From Cyanoderma ruficeps (Eukaryota; Chordata; Aves; Passeriformes; Timaliidae): 64,000 nucleotides of DNA. Within the stretch, counting starts at the first letter, position 1; each line of letters opens with the position of its first letter. Shown here piece by piece: positions 1 through 13,900 of the stretch. The stretch covers positions 4,095,205 to 4,159,204 of the forward strand of contig VZDJ01000056.1 of the NCBI GenBank assembly GCA_008694505.1, given 5' to 3'. The notes beneath the pieces were generated by a model. The model had not been told where the DNA came from, searched no databases, and worked only from the letters and a program-made list of their open reading frames with translations. The translations under genes were made by a program, and so were the position numbers.

Positions 1-3000
1 TGGGGAAACAGAATGTATTACCCAGTATTGTTGAGTCTCTACATTTTATTATAAGAATCTCTTAACTCACCACGTTTGTTTTTTTTATTTTATCTCTGCA
101 AAAGCCTTCTTTCCTGTTTGCTTCCTGTTTCAAAAACTAGGAATGGTGATAAAGAGCAATTGTTAAACATTTGGAGTGCTTTGCTGTGCAATTTTCATCC
201 AGGAATGTTAACGAAATTTTGCTGAGCAGCTCTGAGTTGCTGATGATAATGTTTTAATAAGTGCTGGAACACCAAGCACTAATCTTAGTGAATTTTGGGG
301 AAAAAAACCAAAAAAACAACCACCTAAATCTTGGCTCTGCATGAAAATGGGTAAGTTCAGGATAGCATTAATCCCACGCAGTGAGTGCGAAACTATTACT
401 GGCAAAACATTGGAGAAATGCAGAGTGGTTGTCACTGATCCATGTGGTTATTTGGAAAATATCCCTTTCCAGAAACTCTATCCAGAACTCTGTAGTAACA
501 GGAAGGTTTTGGGAAATGACAGTGTGTAACTGGGGTCATACATCTTTCCCTGCTCCCGACCTTCTCCTCCCCACACCCGTGTCTGCTTTTTTTGACTAAT
601 TGGAGCAGTCAGGAAATGATCCCATAGGTAAAAGTGCTTTCCTTGCTATCTTTAAAAATGTGTCTTGAGCTGCTGCAGGAATATCAAGGTTGTGCCATGA
701 GGTGGGTTGGCAGTACTGATAGGAAGAGCAGCAGATGTACAAACCTTACCTGTGTGGAGGGACCCAGGGAGGTTGTTTTAGGAATGGTTTTGTGGCCTGT
801 CTTGTTGGAGGCTCCTGCTGACAGTGATCTTGCTGCCCGTGGGCCAAGCAGAGCAGGAGGTTGTCTCTCTTCTGCAAGCTGAGACCTTTCTTTCCCAACC
901 AACAGCTGTTAGGGCTCCTTTGAAGTTATTTGGTAAACTGAGCAATAGGAAAAATTCTGAGCTATTCATGTAGGAGTGAAAGATGCCATGGGAATTTCTA
1001 CGTGAGCGTAGCTAATATAGACCTCCCTAAGCCTGGTTGTTGGTGCCTAAAATTGTTTGCAGGAGTGAGCCCTGGTAATTACTAGCTTTTTCTGGAGGTA
1101 TTTCCACTCTGTTTTTCTACATTAGATGATGCTGCTAAACAGAAATGATCCTGAGTGTGCCTCTGTTTTCCTTATGCTTTCATTTATTTCCTATGGGCAC
1201 AGTCTCAGTCCCACTATCAGGCTGTCTCAGAAGAAGATTGTTGTAATTCAGGGTTTTTTTTCCTAACTAAAACAGAATTTGGCAGAGTAATACAGGCTTT
1301 TGTGCATTTAGACTTGAAGAGTTGAAAGCTCTTCTCTGGTCCTATGGGAAGCATATATCAGTGGTGCTAATTATAATCCCACGACAAGCTTGTTGCCACA
1401 CGGAGGCAATAGGAAGTATCAACTTCTCACTAGAACTCCGCATACCCTGGTCTGCTGATTATGTGTAGCCATGCAGATACTGGGAATGGGATTGTATTTC
1501 TTATCCTGCCTTTTCAACTTTTGCTGTTCTTTGACTTTCAATCTCGTACCAACTTCGGGGAAATAGCCCCTCAGCCAACTCGGAAGACCATTTAGGCTTT
1601 TTCATTAGTTGTATTGACAAGGTAGGGCTGAGTTGGACAATAATTCATTATGGTCAGTGCTGAGGGAGAGCATGTGGTGGGTACTTAACTTTTCCATACA
1701 GACAGAACTGATGGCCACACCTGGAGAGTGTTTGCTCTTCTCTTTCCGCTTGCAAACCCTGTGACATATAAAAGGGACTTGATTAGTGCATTAGGCCACA
1801 AAAGCAGATATGGATGGGAAAATGCTCAAGTAAGTGTGGGGAAAATAGTTGTGGCCCAAATATATATATTTTTAAATATAATCTTACTGTGAGTCCTGAG
1901 TTGTTTATCACAAGGCTGTCCAGAGGAGCTGTGTTAACCAGTGTGGTTGTGTGCAATGAGATGCTTTGCTGGTTGTTTAATGAATTTGTGTTCTGCCTGT
2001 CCTGGAGCATTTTCTCAGGGCACAACAGAGAATGACAATCACTGGATAAAGAGCAAGTGCTACAAGGGATTGAGCAATAACTCTGCTTCTTTAAAAATCC
2101 TAGAAAAGATGAATGACTGCACGTGGTGAATCATCGCTGGTGTGGTTTTTCAGAGAAACAGCCAATGTTCCTTTGAGACTTGACGAATAAGCAGTTACTG
2201 CAATTTTTTTGTCTGTGTGTGAAGTAGCCTCTTCCCAAAATGCAGCAATGGTCACAAAACAAGAAAAGCCAAAAATGGGTTTCCAGGTGTCCCATTAATT
2301 GATTTTTTGTCACACAGTTTCCAAAGATAGTTACAGTGCTTGAATATTATCAGCTCTGTGGATTTGTGTTACTGTGTATGGGGATTTGGGCTTCTTTTGC
2401 AGGAAGATACCATAATTATGATTTCAAATGGGTAAGAGGAAAGAATATGGAGGGACCATGTCAGGCTGACTTTCTGAAAATAGGCACTTTAATTCTAGTT
2501 TAACAGTTATGTCTCTTGGTTTGTGACATCTTAGATTTCTATAATTTCCAACTAAGCTGCTAGGACAAGAAGTGTTTTAAATCACTATGGTTTTCATGCT
2601 TGGTAATCTTTCTCCTCAAGGCTAAATGTTTCCAACTTGCTACAGGTATTTGAGAGTTCTGATAATGAAGGATATTTTAAGTGAATTTTAGAAAATAGAG
2701 CACCATTTTTGCTTCAGCGCCCTGGGTTTTGGAAGGAAATTTCAGTAAATAAAATTTGGATAGGGTAAGGTTGAATATACAAGGTAATGGCAGCTGTTAA
2801 TTGTTGCCTTTGCCTCTTGTATGGAAAAGCCATAATTCTTGATTTACACTACTTACTTGGTAGATGTTAAATGAGAATTTAATTCTGTGGAGGGGTTCTC
2901 TGTTGTGTCCCACTTTTTTTGCATCCAGTGGTATATTTATGTTTGTCATTTTTTCAGTGTTAACAGCTTTTAGTTTAATTTCATTTGAAAGAGGGGAATT

Positions 3001-4914
3001 AGTTCTGTGAGGTTCAGAAGGCAAACTCCAAAACCAGAAGACACTTCCCAGAAAGAAGTTACTTATAACTGCGTGTAGTGGCTTTTTGATTGTGTGGCCA
3101 AATTTATAATACTTTGTGAATTAAACACTCACTTAATTGAAGTATCTACTTGGTGTGCAGGTACATGTCAGGTAGAGTTATTGGTACAGAATGGACAAAT
3201 TTGATATTAAACACAAGGTGCTGGAAATATATATTATATTTGTTATTATTGTTTATTCATGATCATTTGGAATGCAGCATTAAAAGTCTGTAGGTAATTC
3301 TCTGATCAGTCCTTTTTCTTTGTGTAAGACTCCTGTTGATGCAACCAGTTCAGCAAAATTTTGGTGGCATTTGAAATCGAAAAATTATTCAGCACTTCAC
3401 ATAAACCATGTTTGGTCGCTTGTCCCTGGGGGCGTTGGTGGCACTCTGAGCCCCGGGGCAGGTCCAGCCATCCCTGGCTGAGTGTGGCAGGAGTGATGAA
3501 TGTGCTTAAAGGGCACAGGGGATGTGGCTTTTCCTACAACGTCAGAGGGGTACAGTTAGAATAAAGTGTAAAAGTACAGCTGTTGGTGTGTCTACTTCCC
3601 CCTCATCTGGCTTTGGGTATTCTCCAGCTTGCCTCATGGTTGGAAATTTCTTTCTCAGGAAGCACTGTAGTTTTTGTCTCTCCATTTTCATTTTTTTCCA
3701 AGTAAATTATGTGGCCATGGGATTAATGGGTTAATCTTGTTATTAATTAATAATAAGACTTTATAACACATATAAAAAGAGCTGCACTTGTGGAGTTTTA
3801 TGTGTACTAATGACAAAGAAATATCTATTACTATGCTTTGCTGAGATTAATTTTAGTTTCTTACTAATTAGATCTCTAAAATGGAGATTTTAATATCCTA
3901 TAGGATTATAGGGCTCTATATATCTATATTCTAATCTATATATGTAGTATAATCTATATTCTAGTATCTATATATCATAGGATTCTATAGATCTATCTAT
4001 AGGATCCTGTAGATCTATAGGATTTCCTTTTCTAGAAAGAGGAATTGCCTTGTTGATGATCTTTGAAATATCAGAAGTGTTTTCAAACTGAAACAAAGTA
4101 GGGGTAAGTAGGGCACTTTTTTGAAGAATGTCTGAGTAGGTGTAGGAAATACTTCATATCTATTTTTGAGATAACTGGATAAATCTCAAATAATGATATT
4201 GCTATACTGACCAGGTGTTTTTGACTAGGTATTAGTCTACAAAAAGTATAGTGGAACTTGAAATGAAGAGACTGAAAATAATTGTGATTTATGAACATAA
4301 CTGTGGTGGGAGAATAATTAATTCTTAAAATTCAGAAGTGACTCACTGAGATTTAGATATATCTACATAGCTAATATATAAATATTTAACATTAGGTATA
4401 CATTATAAATGAAGAATTAACCTCATGAGAAGGAGAGATGTTCTAGTTACTCAAGCACATTCCAAAGCTTTTGTGGTAACCTTCCTAGTACAAAAATAAT
4501 GAGAGGCTGGGCAGCTGTGGGTATTTAGTGGCACTTTACTTTGTTATGATGGTGGCAATAATTCCTGGGGGTACTTGTTAGATATTGGAGGTGAGGAGAG
4601 AGAGGTTTCTTCAGCTGTTGTGGGTAGAGATGTGTGCTGAGTATGCTTTTGCTGGCTTTTTCTGTAAATAAATTAAACTGCTCAAGTGCTACACAGATGT
4701 GTGAGCTCCTGACACTCTCCTTGTCTTCTATGCTGGGAAAGCAGAGTGGAACAACTGTTAGGGATGGGTCTGAGCAAACCCAGCTCTGACCTGCCCCTGA
4801 GTGCTGGATCTGAATTTTCTGCATTTGAATGTTAGTTGTCATGTTTGAAGAAGTGCCTAATAACTTTCTTTAGCTCATTAGTTCTAATTTCTAATGACTT
4901 TTTCCTTTTATTAG
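1..4914 (+). other. PXK: PXK intron upstream of first visible exon
   Basis: AT-rich sequence with no exon I can support. It ends in a pyrimidine stretch and TTAG acceptor just before 4915, so it is intron of PXK. Short ORFs here have no recognisable protein and no codon pattern. An AT-rich TCTATA-like low-complexity tract sits near 3.9-4.0 kb and is listed separately. Confidence 0.8.
3905..4025. repeat. TCTATA-rich low-complexity tract
   Basis: About 120 bases built from imperfect repeats of TCTATA, ATATCTATA and ATAGATCTAT. The right half contains GGATCC and AGATCT blocks embedded in ATAG/CTAT pairs, so many short inverted repeats can pair with each other. It looks like a decayed microsatellite inside the 5' PXK intron. 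No gene or transposon ends are visible. Confidence 0.7.
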
Positions 4915-7900
4915 GAATACATAATCCGTGTTCAGAGAGGAGTTTCAACAGAAAACAGTTGGCAGGTAATTTCTTAAGTTGTAGTTCATATAACGAGGAT
5001 TCTTTTTTTAGGAAGAGTTTCAAAATTGTCTAGCTTTTAAAATTTGAGCTGGAAAGAGAAATGTTGATTTGGAATTGAGAACATGAAGTGCTTGAATTCT
5101 TTTGGTCAAAACTAAGAGAAAAACAGTATTGCTGCCAGCTACAGAGGCATGTTGTCTGCTGCTATTCTGAATATTCCAGGAAAAATGTCTGTCATGTGTT
5201 TCTACTATGTGTTGGTACAACCACAATTTTAAAATCTCAAATGCCAGTTTGCCTTTCTCAGTGCTAAAATCACAGCTCTGCTTATAGGAGACCAATGAAA
5301 CCAAGAAGTAGTAATGAAGATGAGTATGAAAAGTTGTTACATCTAATATGGCAAAAATGCCTTGTTGCAGACAACTTTGCTCACAAGTACTGTTTTAAGA
5401 TAATTTTTAGAAATGCATTTTCTGTTTGATGGGGTTGTGATTAAAAACTCTTTTTTGCTCTCTGGCAATGTGACATAAATCCAGCAGTTAGGCATTTGTA
5501 CAAAAATTGCAAAAGAAGATGATTGTAAATGGGAATTACTTTTCTCTGATGGGATTTTGAGGAATAAAATGCCAATGGAAAAGGTAATTTGTTTCCTGAA
5601 CTTTGTCTTTTATTTTACAGATTGTGAGGCGATATAGTGACTTTGACTTGTTGAATAACAGCCTGCAGGTAATTTTCACTCTTCATATATAAATAAAAAA
5701 TGTCATTAGAAGAATATATTCAAAATTGTGATATTTTTATCTTGTGATATTTTTACATATTGTGGTGAAAAAAAAAAGAATTCGCATAACTGTAAAGAGA
5801 AACTGTGACTTCAAATGTAACATGACTGTGTCCTTATTCACCCTTAACTTTTCTCTTGTAAAATTTGAATTTTAGCATCAACGGGATCAATTTATATAGA
5901 AATGGAGGAAACTGGCAGATATTGAATCTTTCCCTTCAGTCCTGTGACTTGTTCCGGTTTTATGCCTTTTTATTTGTTCCTCCTTTGATTTGGAGAAAGC
6001 CAAGGCACATACCAACCTTATAAATTCAGCATTGAAGTGCTATGTCTCTCATTGTTTGTATTCGTCCAAAAGCACTACCAGATGCTGCTTCTTATGTGAT
6101 GGTTTTCTGTGCCACTGAGGAGTGTTCCTTGGTCAGACACTGGACTTACTGTGTGTTTTCTTCTGCTTTTTAGGACAATTATTTCTTTTTAGCTTGTGTG
6201 GGAAAAAGCAGGGTATGTGAGTGTGTTTGGGAACAGGGGGGGGAAGCAGCAGCAATTAACATCTACAGGAGACAAACTCGTTACTTGAGATTTCCATACT
6301 GAACAGACAAGATAAAAAGTGAATAACACGATTTTTGAGGATAGATTTTTGTGACTTTAAAACTTTTCCCTTGTTAAGTGTTTCATGAATTCAAGAGCTT
6401 AATACTGCTTCCACTTCCTCCTCCCCAAGTCCAATCAACTATCTGCTTGATGAACCTTGATGAGCAAAACCCTGTAAGGGTGTTGATTTGTGTGCTCTGA
6501 GAGCCCACTGTAACTGCTTCCTCTGCTGCAGGTGGATGGGGGCAGATCAGTCATAATTCAACAGATCCAGCATGGTTGCCTTGTGGAATTATTCTGATAA
6601 TTGTGCAGTGGCACGTAGGAACTTTTATCATGACCTAGAAACCTTCTCTGTGATGTGCTGAATAAATGCAATACAGAGGTGTCTCCTGCTCTAGAGACAT
6701 CCAAGGTTTAAAATTAGACAAACACCCATGGGAACACAAGGAGCTGAAATGGTACTAGATCAGGGTACCTTGGGGTCATTGTGGTCTTAACCGTAGTTTT
6801 GATAGAGGTCACTGAGAAAAAATTTTGTGAAAGTTTTGAAAAGAAGGAAGAGTTCACTCTGCAGCCACCTATAACAAGCTCCTCTTAACCGTGGGGGAAT
6901 AGAACATGTTGAGGCATGAAAAAGGCTTTGCTGCCTTCTCATTTACCTTTCAAATAAGGCGGCTTTAGTAGAGAAGACAATGAACCTTTAACACTTAAAA
7001 TCCAGAAATGACAGGTACTGCAAAGTTACGCCTGTGTGGAAAATCTACTAAGTGAAGGTAAATAGGTTATGTATGATGGAGTTTAGAAAGAAACAGCCTT
7101 TGTATCTGAAATAGAGGTGAATGATAAAAGTGGAGGGTCCAGGAAATTATCTGACAGCAACTTTACAGAGTGGGACAAAGGGGAAATTTGACACAAGAGA
7201 GACTAAGATCCAGGACAAAAATGTCAGCTGCTTGGTTGACTGGAAAACATTAAAAAGAATTATCAAAATGTACATCTAACTTCAATGGAAGGATATGAGA
7301 GGGCGGCTAAATTAGCAGGCCACGTACTTTAGCAGTTGGTCTCCTCCAGTGGCTCTTTTCTCCCACCATTTTGGAGTTTTTTATAAATTACTCTTTGTGA
7401 TGCTGGAGCTGAACTTTCCTCATCCATTAAGACAACGCAACACTTCTCAGATGTTTCCATCCAAAACTCTAAGCAACTATATTCCATCACAATATTCAGG
7501 TCCCATGACATGTTTTAAAACTCTCATCCTGTGTATATTGAAATTAGAGTAAACAAACAAAGCTCCATACAAATAAGAAAAAACAAACCCTGATCTTTTT
7601 CTTTCAAAGATAAAAATATGTTAGAAGAGCTACTGGAGCTTCTTTTGGGTGTAAAGCCCAAGTTTTCCAAGTTTTTGTGGCATACTTTACCTCTCTGTAT
7701 ATTCGTGTGGATTTGTTTGAGCACAGCTGCAGTTGGGTTGGAATGGAAATTTTCTGTTCTTAATCTGCTACTACCTATGTGATAATGGTATAATCTGAGA
7801 AATTCAGATTTGTCTAGGCTTGGTAATGCAGTCCTGCCAAATACCTTGGAAAATAAGGAAGTGTTTATGTGTAACCCTGATTTGTATCAGAAAGTTTCAA

Positions 7901-10900
7901 GACAGGTTCCCTGAGCTCTCAGTTGTATCTGATTGAAAAGCTTCTTTCAGTCAGTTCTGCATTTTTCCCTTTTATTTAGTCGACAGAGATCAGTGGAGAT
8001 CATTGGCTCTTCTGTTTTGTCAAGTGAAGTGCTGATACTGGAACTACTGGAATTCACAGCAAGATATCTGGCTTTTGTGAAGCATTTTATTGCAGCTTTT
8101 GAACAGACATTCCTGAGGAGGCTGTGGTTTGAAGATAAGAATGTTAATTCCCAGGTTCTTCGTGGCAAAGCCCATCCTGGCTCCAGTGGTGAGCTGGGGC
8201 CACTGACAAGTAGTGTCTGAAAGCATGTGAGGTCTTTGCAAGGTCAGGCCCTCAGTGAGGTGTTCTGTGGTGGTGTTCTTGCTGTGCTGTGTGTCTTGGC
8301 AGATTGCTACAAAAACCTGGGCCTGAATGTTACTTCCTGCTGAAAAATAGTAGAAGCCTGATTTATAAGTTTTAAAACGGATAATAGTGGTTGGAAAACA
8401 TGTGAATTAGAGTCAGTTTCTCTCTGATGGTAGCTAGCTCTCTGGTCAAGAAGGTGAAAGTGATGATGATTTGACCTGCTTTTTAAGTGAGTAATACTAG
8501 AAAGGGATTTAGTTCTTGTTTAGAAACTCAGTTTTGAATTGAAATGAGTAGTCTGCCAAAGAAGAGATCTGTTTGCCTTTGGTACTAAAACGAATTTGGT
8601 GAGTTACTGGCTGTAAGACACATATGGTTGCTTCTGTTTTTTTTCCTGGTTTTTATTAATGGCTTCTGTAATTCAGACATAGTTATAGTTCTTTTTCAGT
8701 CCATGAGTTGAAGTCAGAAAATGAGAAGTAGGAGAAGTGCTAAAGTTAGCAGGGGACAACTCCTGTGTTCAAATGAAGGAAGTAGAAAGGAAGGGGAATG
8801 CTACTTCTGCCCCAGTTTGGTGAACTAATCTGTTACTTTTACCACTAGTTAAAATGAAAGTTGTTCAAACACCAAAAGTCCCAGTCTTCTCCCTGGTGAG
8901 CTGTTTGCTTTAGAAATGAGGTTATTGCATCTGGTGTAATTGATTCCTGCAACACGCAATTCTTAAAGATAACTCCCATGGAGATTCAGCTTACCCAAGG
9001 CAGGTGCTTTGATCTGCAGGACAATGATGTGTTAACGACACAAAAAATGTATTCTAACAATTCACGTGATGTAATTGAATCTAAATACTAAAGATCTCTT
9101 TGATCTGATTTACACAAGGCTTTGAATTTTTTTCATTGTCCTATTTTGAAGGTTTTCTCTGATTTTTTTTTCCTGAAGTGTTGGATCTCTCGTGTCAGTA
9201 TAAAACAATCCCCTGGTAGATTGCAGCTATTTCTGGGTTGAAAGATGTATAGATGTTTAAAAAATGTACAGGAACAAATTCGGAAGATAAAATGGAATTT
9301 TGTACCATGTTTGAAGTTATGTATTTAAAATACTAACAGAAAGGGCTTAACATTACTTACAAATACATAGAAGCAGTGGAAAGTTACTAATTTGCAGTTG
9401 ATGAAATAAGAAAGCATAAATCTTACCTAGAAGAAATGGTAAGGTGTGAATTGTTTTGGTGCTGTGGCAGAAGTACCTCATAGAAAGAATCTGGCTGAAA
9501 ATTGTAGCCACTTAGTATCTGAAAGTTTCGGGTTGTGATCTTAAACGTATGACTCACTACAAAAATTCATCTTCTTGTATTTTCAATGTTGTTCCACTTC
9601 CTAATCTCTTCACAGTGGGATGTGAGCTGTCATCTGACTGATAACGGTGCTTAGGAAAAATATGAAAGCTTCTACATACGCAGAGCAAAAAGAGTTATCC
9701 AGTAGCTGGCTTGCTGCTGAGAGCCTTTTGCTTTCTGGGTTGCTAATGTTATATCCTTGAGGCATTTTGAGAGCAGGGTTAGTAATTTTTCCTCTCTTTT
9801 TAAGATCTCAACTCTAAGTCTACCTCTTCCTCCAAAAAAGTTGATTGGAAATATGGAGCGTGAATTCATCGCTGAAAGACAGAAGGGACTCCAGGCCTAT
9901 CTGGATGTAATTACTACCCATCACATACTGTCTAACTGTGAACTGGTAAAGAAATTCTTGGACCCAAACAGCTATTCTGTAAATTACACTGGTAAGTAGA
10001 AAATACGAAACTGTGCTTCACTTTGCCTTCAGCATGTGCTGTGTATCTTCTGTGAACGCTGGCCAGGATCTACAGTGAAGCATGGGGGAACAATCTTCAA
10101 AATTATCATACTGTGCATGTGATTATTTATGATAATGCTTCTCCAGCTCTGTGCATGGATCCTGCTGGGATTGTCAAATATAAATATTTGAACTATTTCA
10201 CAGAGGAGTGAAGAGGGTCAAGATCTATATAAGCAAAACTTGGAGGAGGGGGGTTGGTGATAGTCACATCTACTTTTCACAATTCATAATAAATGAAAAG
10301 AATTGCTCTTAGGAAAGAATTTGTCTGTCACCGTGTAAGGTGGAGTAAGTTTGTCAGCTTAGTGTTGTGTTAAAACAGCCCATTTTCTGAACACTGAATC
10401 TTTCATTAATCTTTTCCAATTCCTACCCTTGCTTTGGGGTGTGAGACTTCTAGAACTAATTGTTTGAGGTAGGTTGATTACTTCTTCAAGGCTAGACTAA
10501 CCCAGACACCCTCTTCAGATCCTGGAAAGTCACTGGATTCCTTTAAAAAATATTCCAGTGGTCAGTTTCTTCATTACTAACAGTTTCTTCTTTGAATTTG
10601 TCTTACTTCAGCTTCAGCCATTGGATTTTAATAAATATTTGTCTTACAGACTGAAAAAACTTCCTCATAGTGATGAAACCCACTCCACAAATTTAGTTCA
10701 TAGGCAAACCAACTCTTAGCAAAATGCAAAGCTTGTTTTCTTAGAAGCAGAGCCTACTGAAGCAGGAACTCACTGCTTCCTTTTCACTTGTCTTTTTTTC
10801 CCTCCCTTTATGTAACGTGCTTGTGTCTTCAGCTTCAAAGTGCAAAGAACATTTCCCGATATGATAAGCTGTGCAGGAGTTGTAAATTATTAGTAACTCT

Positions 10901-13900
10901 TTAAGGATGCAGTTTGTCTGGCTAATGCTGAGCAAGCAGTTGAAATTCTCAAGGAGGCATTGTGACTTCTGTGTTAATTCTGAGCACTTTCATCAAGATT
11001 GTTTATCCTGCAAGTTGCTGGGAAGCTGGTGACACATGTCATTGCCTATGGTCTTTAGAGACACCATCAGTTTGTAATTTCTTAAATACTGGAGCAGAGA
11101 GATGGTATTTGTTATACATTTTTGTAGCATATTTCTAAAGAAGATACAAGGCAGAGAGAACAGCGCATCCTTACCTTTATACTGTGCTTCTATGCCATGT
11201 TAGAGAAAATTCCTTGTTGGCATGATTCCCTTTCTCTCCCCCACTTCTCATTGAGATTTCCCCTCAAGTCACTTCATGAATAAACCAGTTGTTCCCAGCT
11301 GTGGGAGAATTCACTAACCAGATGAGTGTCCCCCCCCTTGGCCCCCCAAAATGTATGAAGACTTATGAAAACTGGCCAAATACCTCTGCCTGCACAAAAA
11401 AGGGCACAATAACATACAGTGAAACAGAGCTAATTAGTTTACATAAACTACACTTAGTAATAGCAACATAGATGGATGTCAAAGAGATAAAAGCGCTTTT
11501 ACAGATACAGCAGAAACACTTGATGTTCTAATGTTGTGTACACCTAGTGTGGGAAATCTGAGCTGTGATTTAGACTTGGAAATGTAGATCCAGTACAGAT
11601 AGAATGGAGATTGGTAAGCTAAGTTTTCTAAGCAGTACTTTCTCTGTTTTCTCTCTGGATTTGAGTTACCAAGTTAAAAATGCAAATGCCCTCTAACTGC
11701 GTTTTTATCTGATTTCCTTTTGAATTCATTTTGCTGACTTTTAGTCTGAATTCTTGAAGGCTTCCTTCTGGCATTGGACCTTGCCTCATAGGTGGATAAT
11801 TACATTATATAATGTCTTAAAAATATTTGACTTTTTTTTTTCTTTTTCCCCTTCTTTGTCTCCTTTTTTTTCTTTCCAGAAATTGCCTTACAGCATGTTT
11901 CAATGTTCTTCCGATCAGAGCCAAAGTGGGAAGTAGTTGAACCATTAAAAGATATAGGTAAGAAGGGCATGTGTGCATGAAAACTTATCTGATTTTTTTC
12001 CAACTATGAGTTGTCCTAAGATTCCAATACTGTCTTTGCTTACAGACCTTGTCTTGCCTGTAAGCTGTGTGAATTAGCAGTGTTTAATTAAAGCTGCTGC
12101 TGACTTTTTTCTTTACTTTTTCTGTAGGTTGGCGAATACGTAAGAAATATTTCTTAATGAAAATTAAGAATCAACCAAAGGAACGGCTAGTGTTAAGCTG
12201 GGTATCTATGCTTTGATTTCATACTTAAGTCTTTCTCAATTTCACTCAAAGTTTGATTTTGACTACCACGTGTGAGTGATGGGGAGGGAGAGAGATTGAA
12301 GAGCTTGGACTTTGCGAGAGCTTTGGAAGCCCTTAGGTAGATGTGTGGTGTGGAATTTCTTGTATTTCTTTCCTCTGGTGGTAAATCCAGTTTGGAAGTT
12401 CCTGTGCCTGGTCATTTGTTCTCAAACCTGCACCTCAGGATTTTTTAGTTGTAATGCTGTGGCTGTTGACCGTAATATAAATTTGCTCACTGAAAATAAT
12501 GAGATGAACCTTTTTAAAGTCGTGGGTTTTCCTACTCAGATCTTTAGTTTTACTGACAAAGAGGTGAGAGGGGCATGAATTGCTCCCTTAACAACAGTTG
12601 CTTTTGCTCCTGTGCTGAAATGTGTTACCCAGTTAGTTGTATGAGCACAGCTGTTTGTGGGACTTCACTGGAGAGTGGAGGTCACTAAAGCCTGTGAGAG
12701 GAGGGAAGTTTTTCTTGCTGCAGAGGAAGAAGGTGCCTTATCAGTTCCTAATGTACACAGTCCCCCAGCTTCGGGTTGGCAAAGGTCAGTCAGTGGTAGT
12801 AATGCGTGTCAGGTCTGTGGGAGGAAAGAAGCAGTAATATTTATGGTCATACTGTTTGTATTGCAAAACCATGGCCTTTTTCAGCCTCTTCAGGTTTCAT
12901 TTGTATCGCCCTTCAAAATAATGCCTTCAAACATCTGTCCTAATTTGCCAGGGTACAACACTGATCACATTTTCTGAAGGAATGCAACATGTATTATAAT
13001 GCCATTCTTTTCCTGTTTACTTCTAGGCTGATCTTGGCCCTGATAAATACTTGTCTGACAGAGACTTACAGTATGCTGTGAAACTTCTTTCTTCCTGTTC
13101 TGTGAGTACTGAAGATTTTTAAACTGTGCTAGCACAAAAGTGTGTGTCAAGGACTGATCTTGGAAAAGCACACGTAGCCTAGTTTGACATAGTTTGTAAT
13201 TTTAGAGTTGCTTTCATTAAAGGTTTGCAAACCTTTTAATTATATTTCCCATATACTTTGAAGTAACATGTTCCTAGCATAAATCATAATCCTGTAGGAT
13301 TCTTGCTGGAGATTCAGTGTTGTGGTTGGTTTGATTTTCCTCTTGTGCAGTACTGTGAGATCATGAGATTTTATTTCATCTCCTCAACACCTTTAGGCTG
13401 TTAGGATAGTGTTGTTTAGGTGTAATTGCTAACCTGTGAGCTGGATTATTCTCAGGCAGCAGTGGATGAGGCAGTGGAACGAGTATCATTATTTTTTCAG
13501 TTCTTTGGACTCATGACAGGAGCATCTTAGTAGAGCTGCAATGGAGGGTGTACAATTAAAGCTCCTGTGAAATGCCACGTTATAAATCCAATAGGCACCT
13601 CTGCCTGAAAAACTGGCATTTGACTCCAAAAGAAGTCTCTGGAGTCTCTCTTTAAGGGTGGTTAAGCATGTGAAGGACTGGCTGAAATAGATTTTTTTTT
13701 GTTTTTAATTTATATGTTAATTGAATAATGTCTTTGTGAAGTTGCCTTTGCATTTACTCCAGGTTAAGACCGAATAACTTGAGTTATTCCATATCACTGA
13801 CAGAATCTAATTTACTACTTTAACAATACAATTCAGGCTGATCTTTTCTTACTTGTGAATTGAACACAAATGATTTAAAAAATCCATCAACTAAAACTTA

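Noticed and set aside
7933..8220. 95-codon ORF in a PXK intron that reads somewhat like a helical protein
   Set aside because: No recognised homology, no useful splice sites in phase with PXK, and a similar open frame on the opposite strand.
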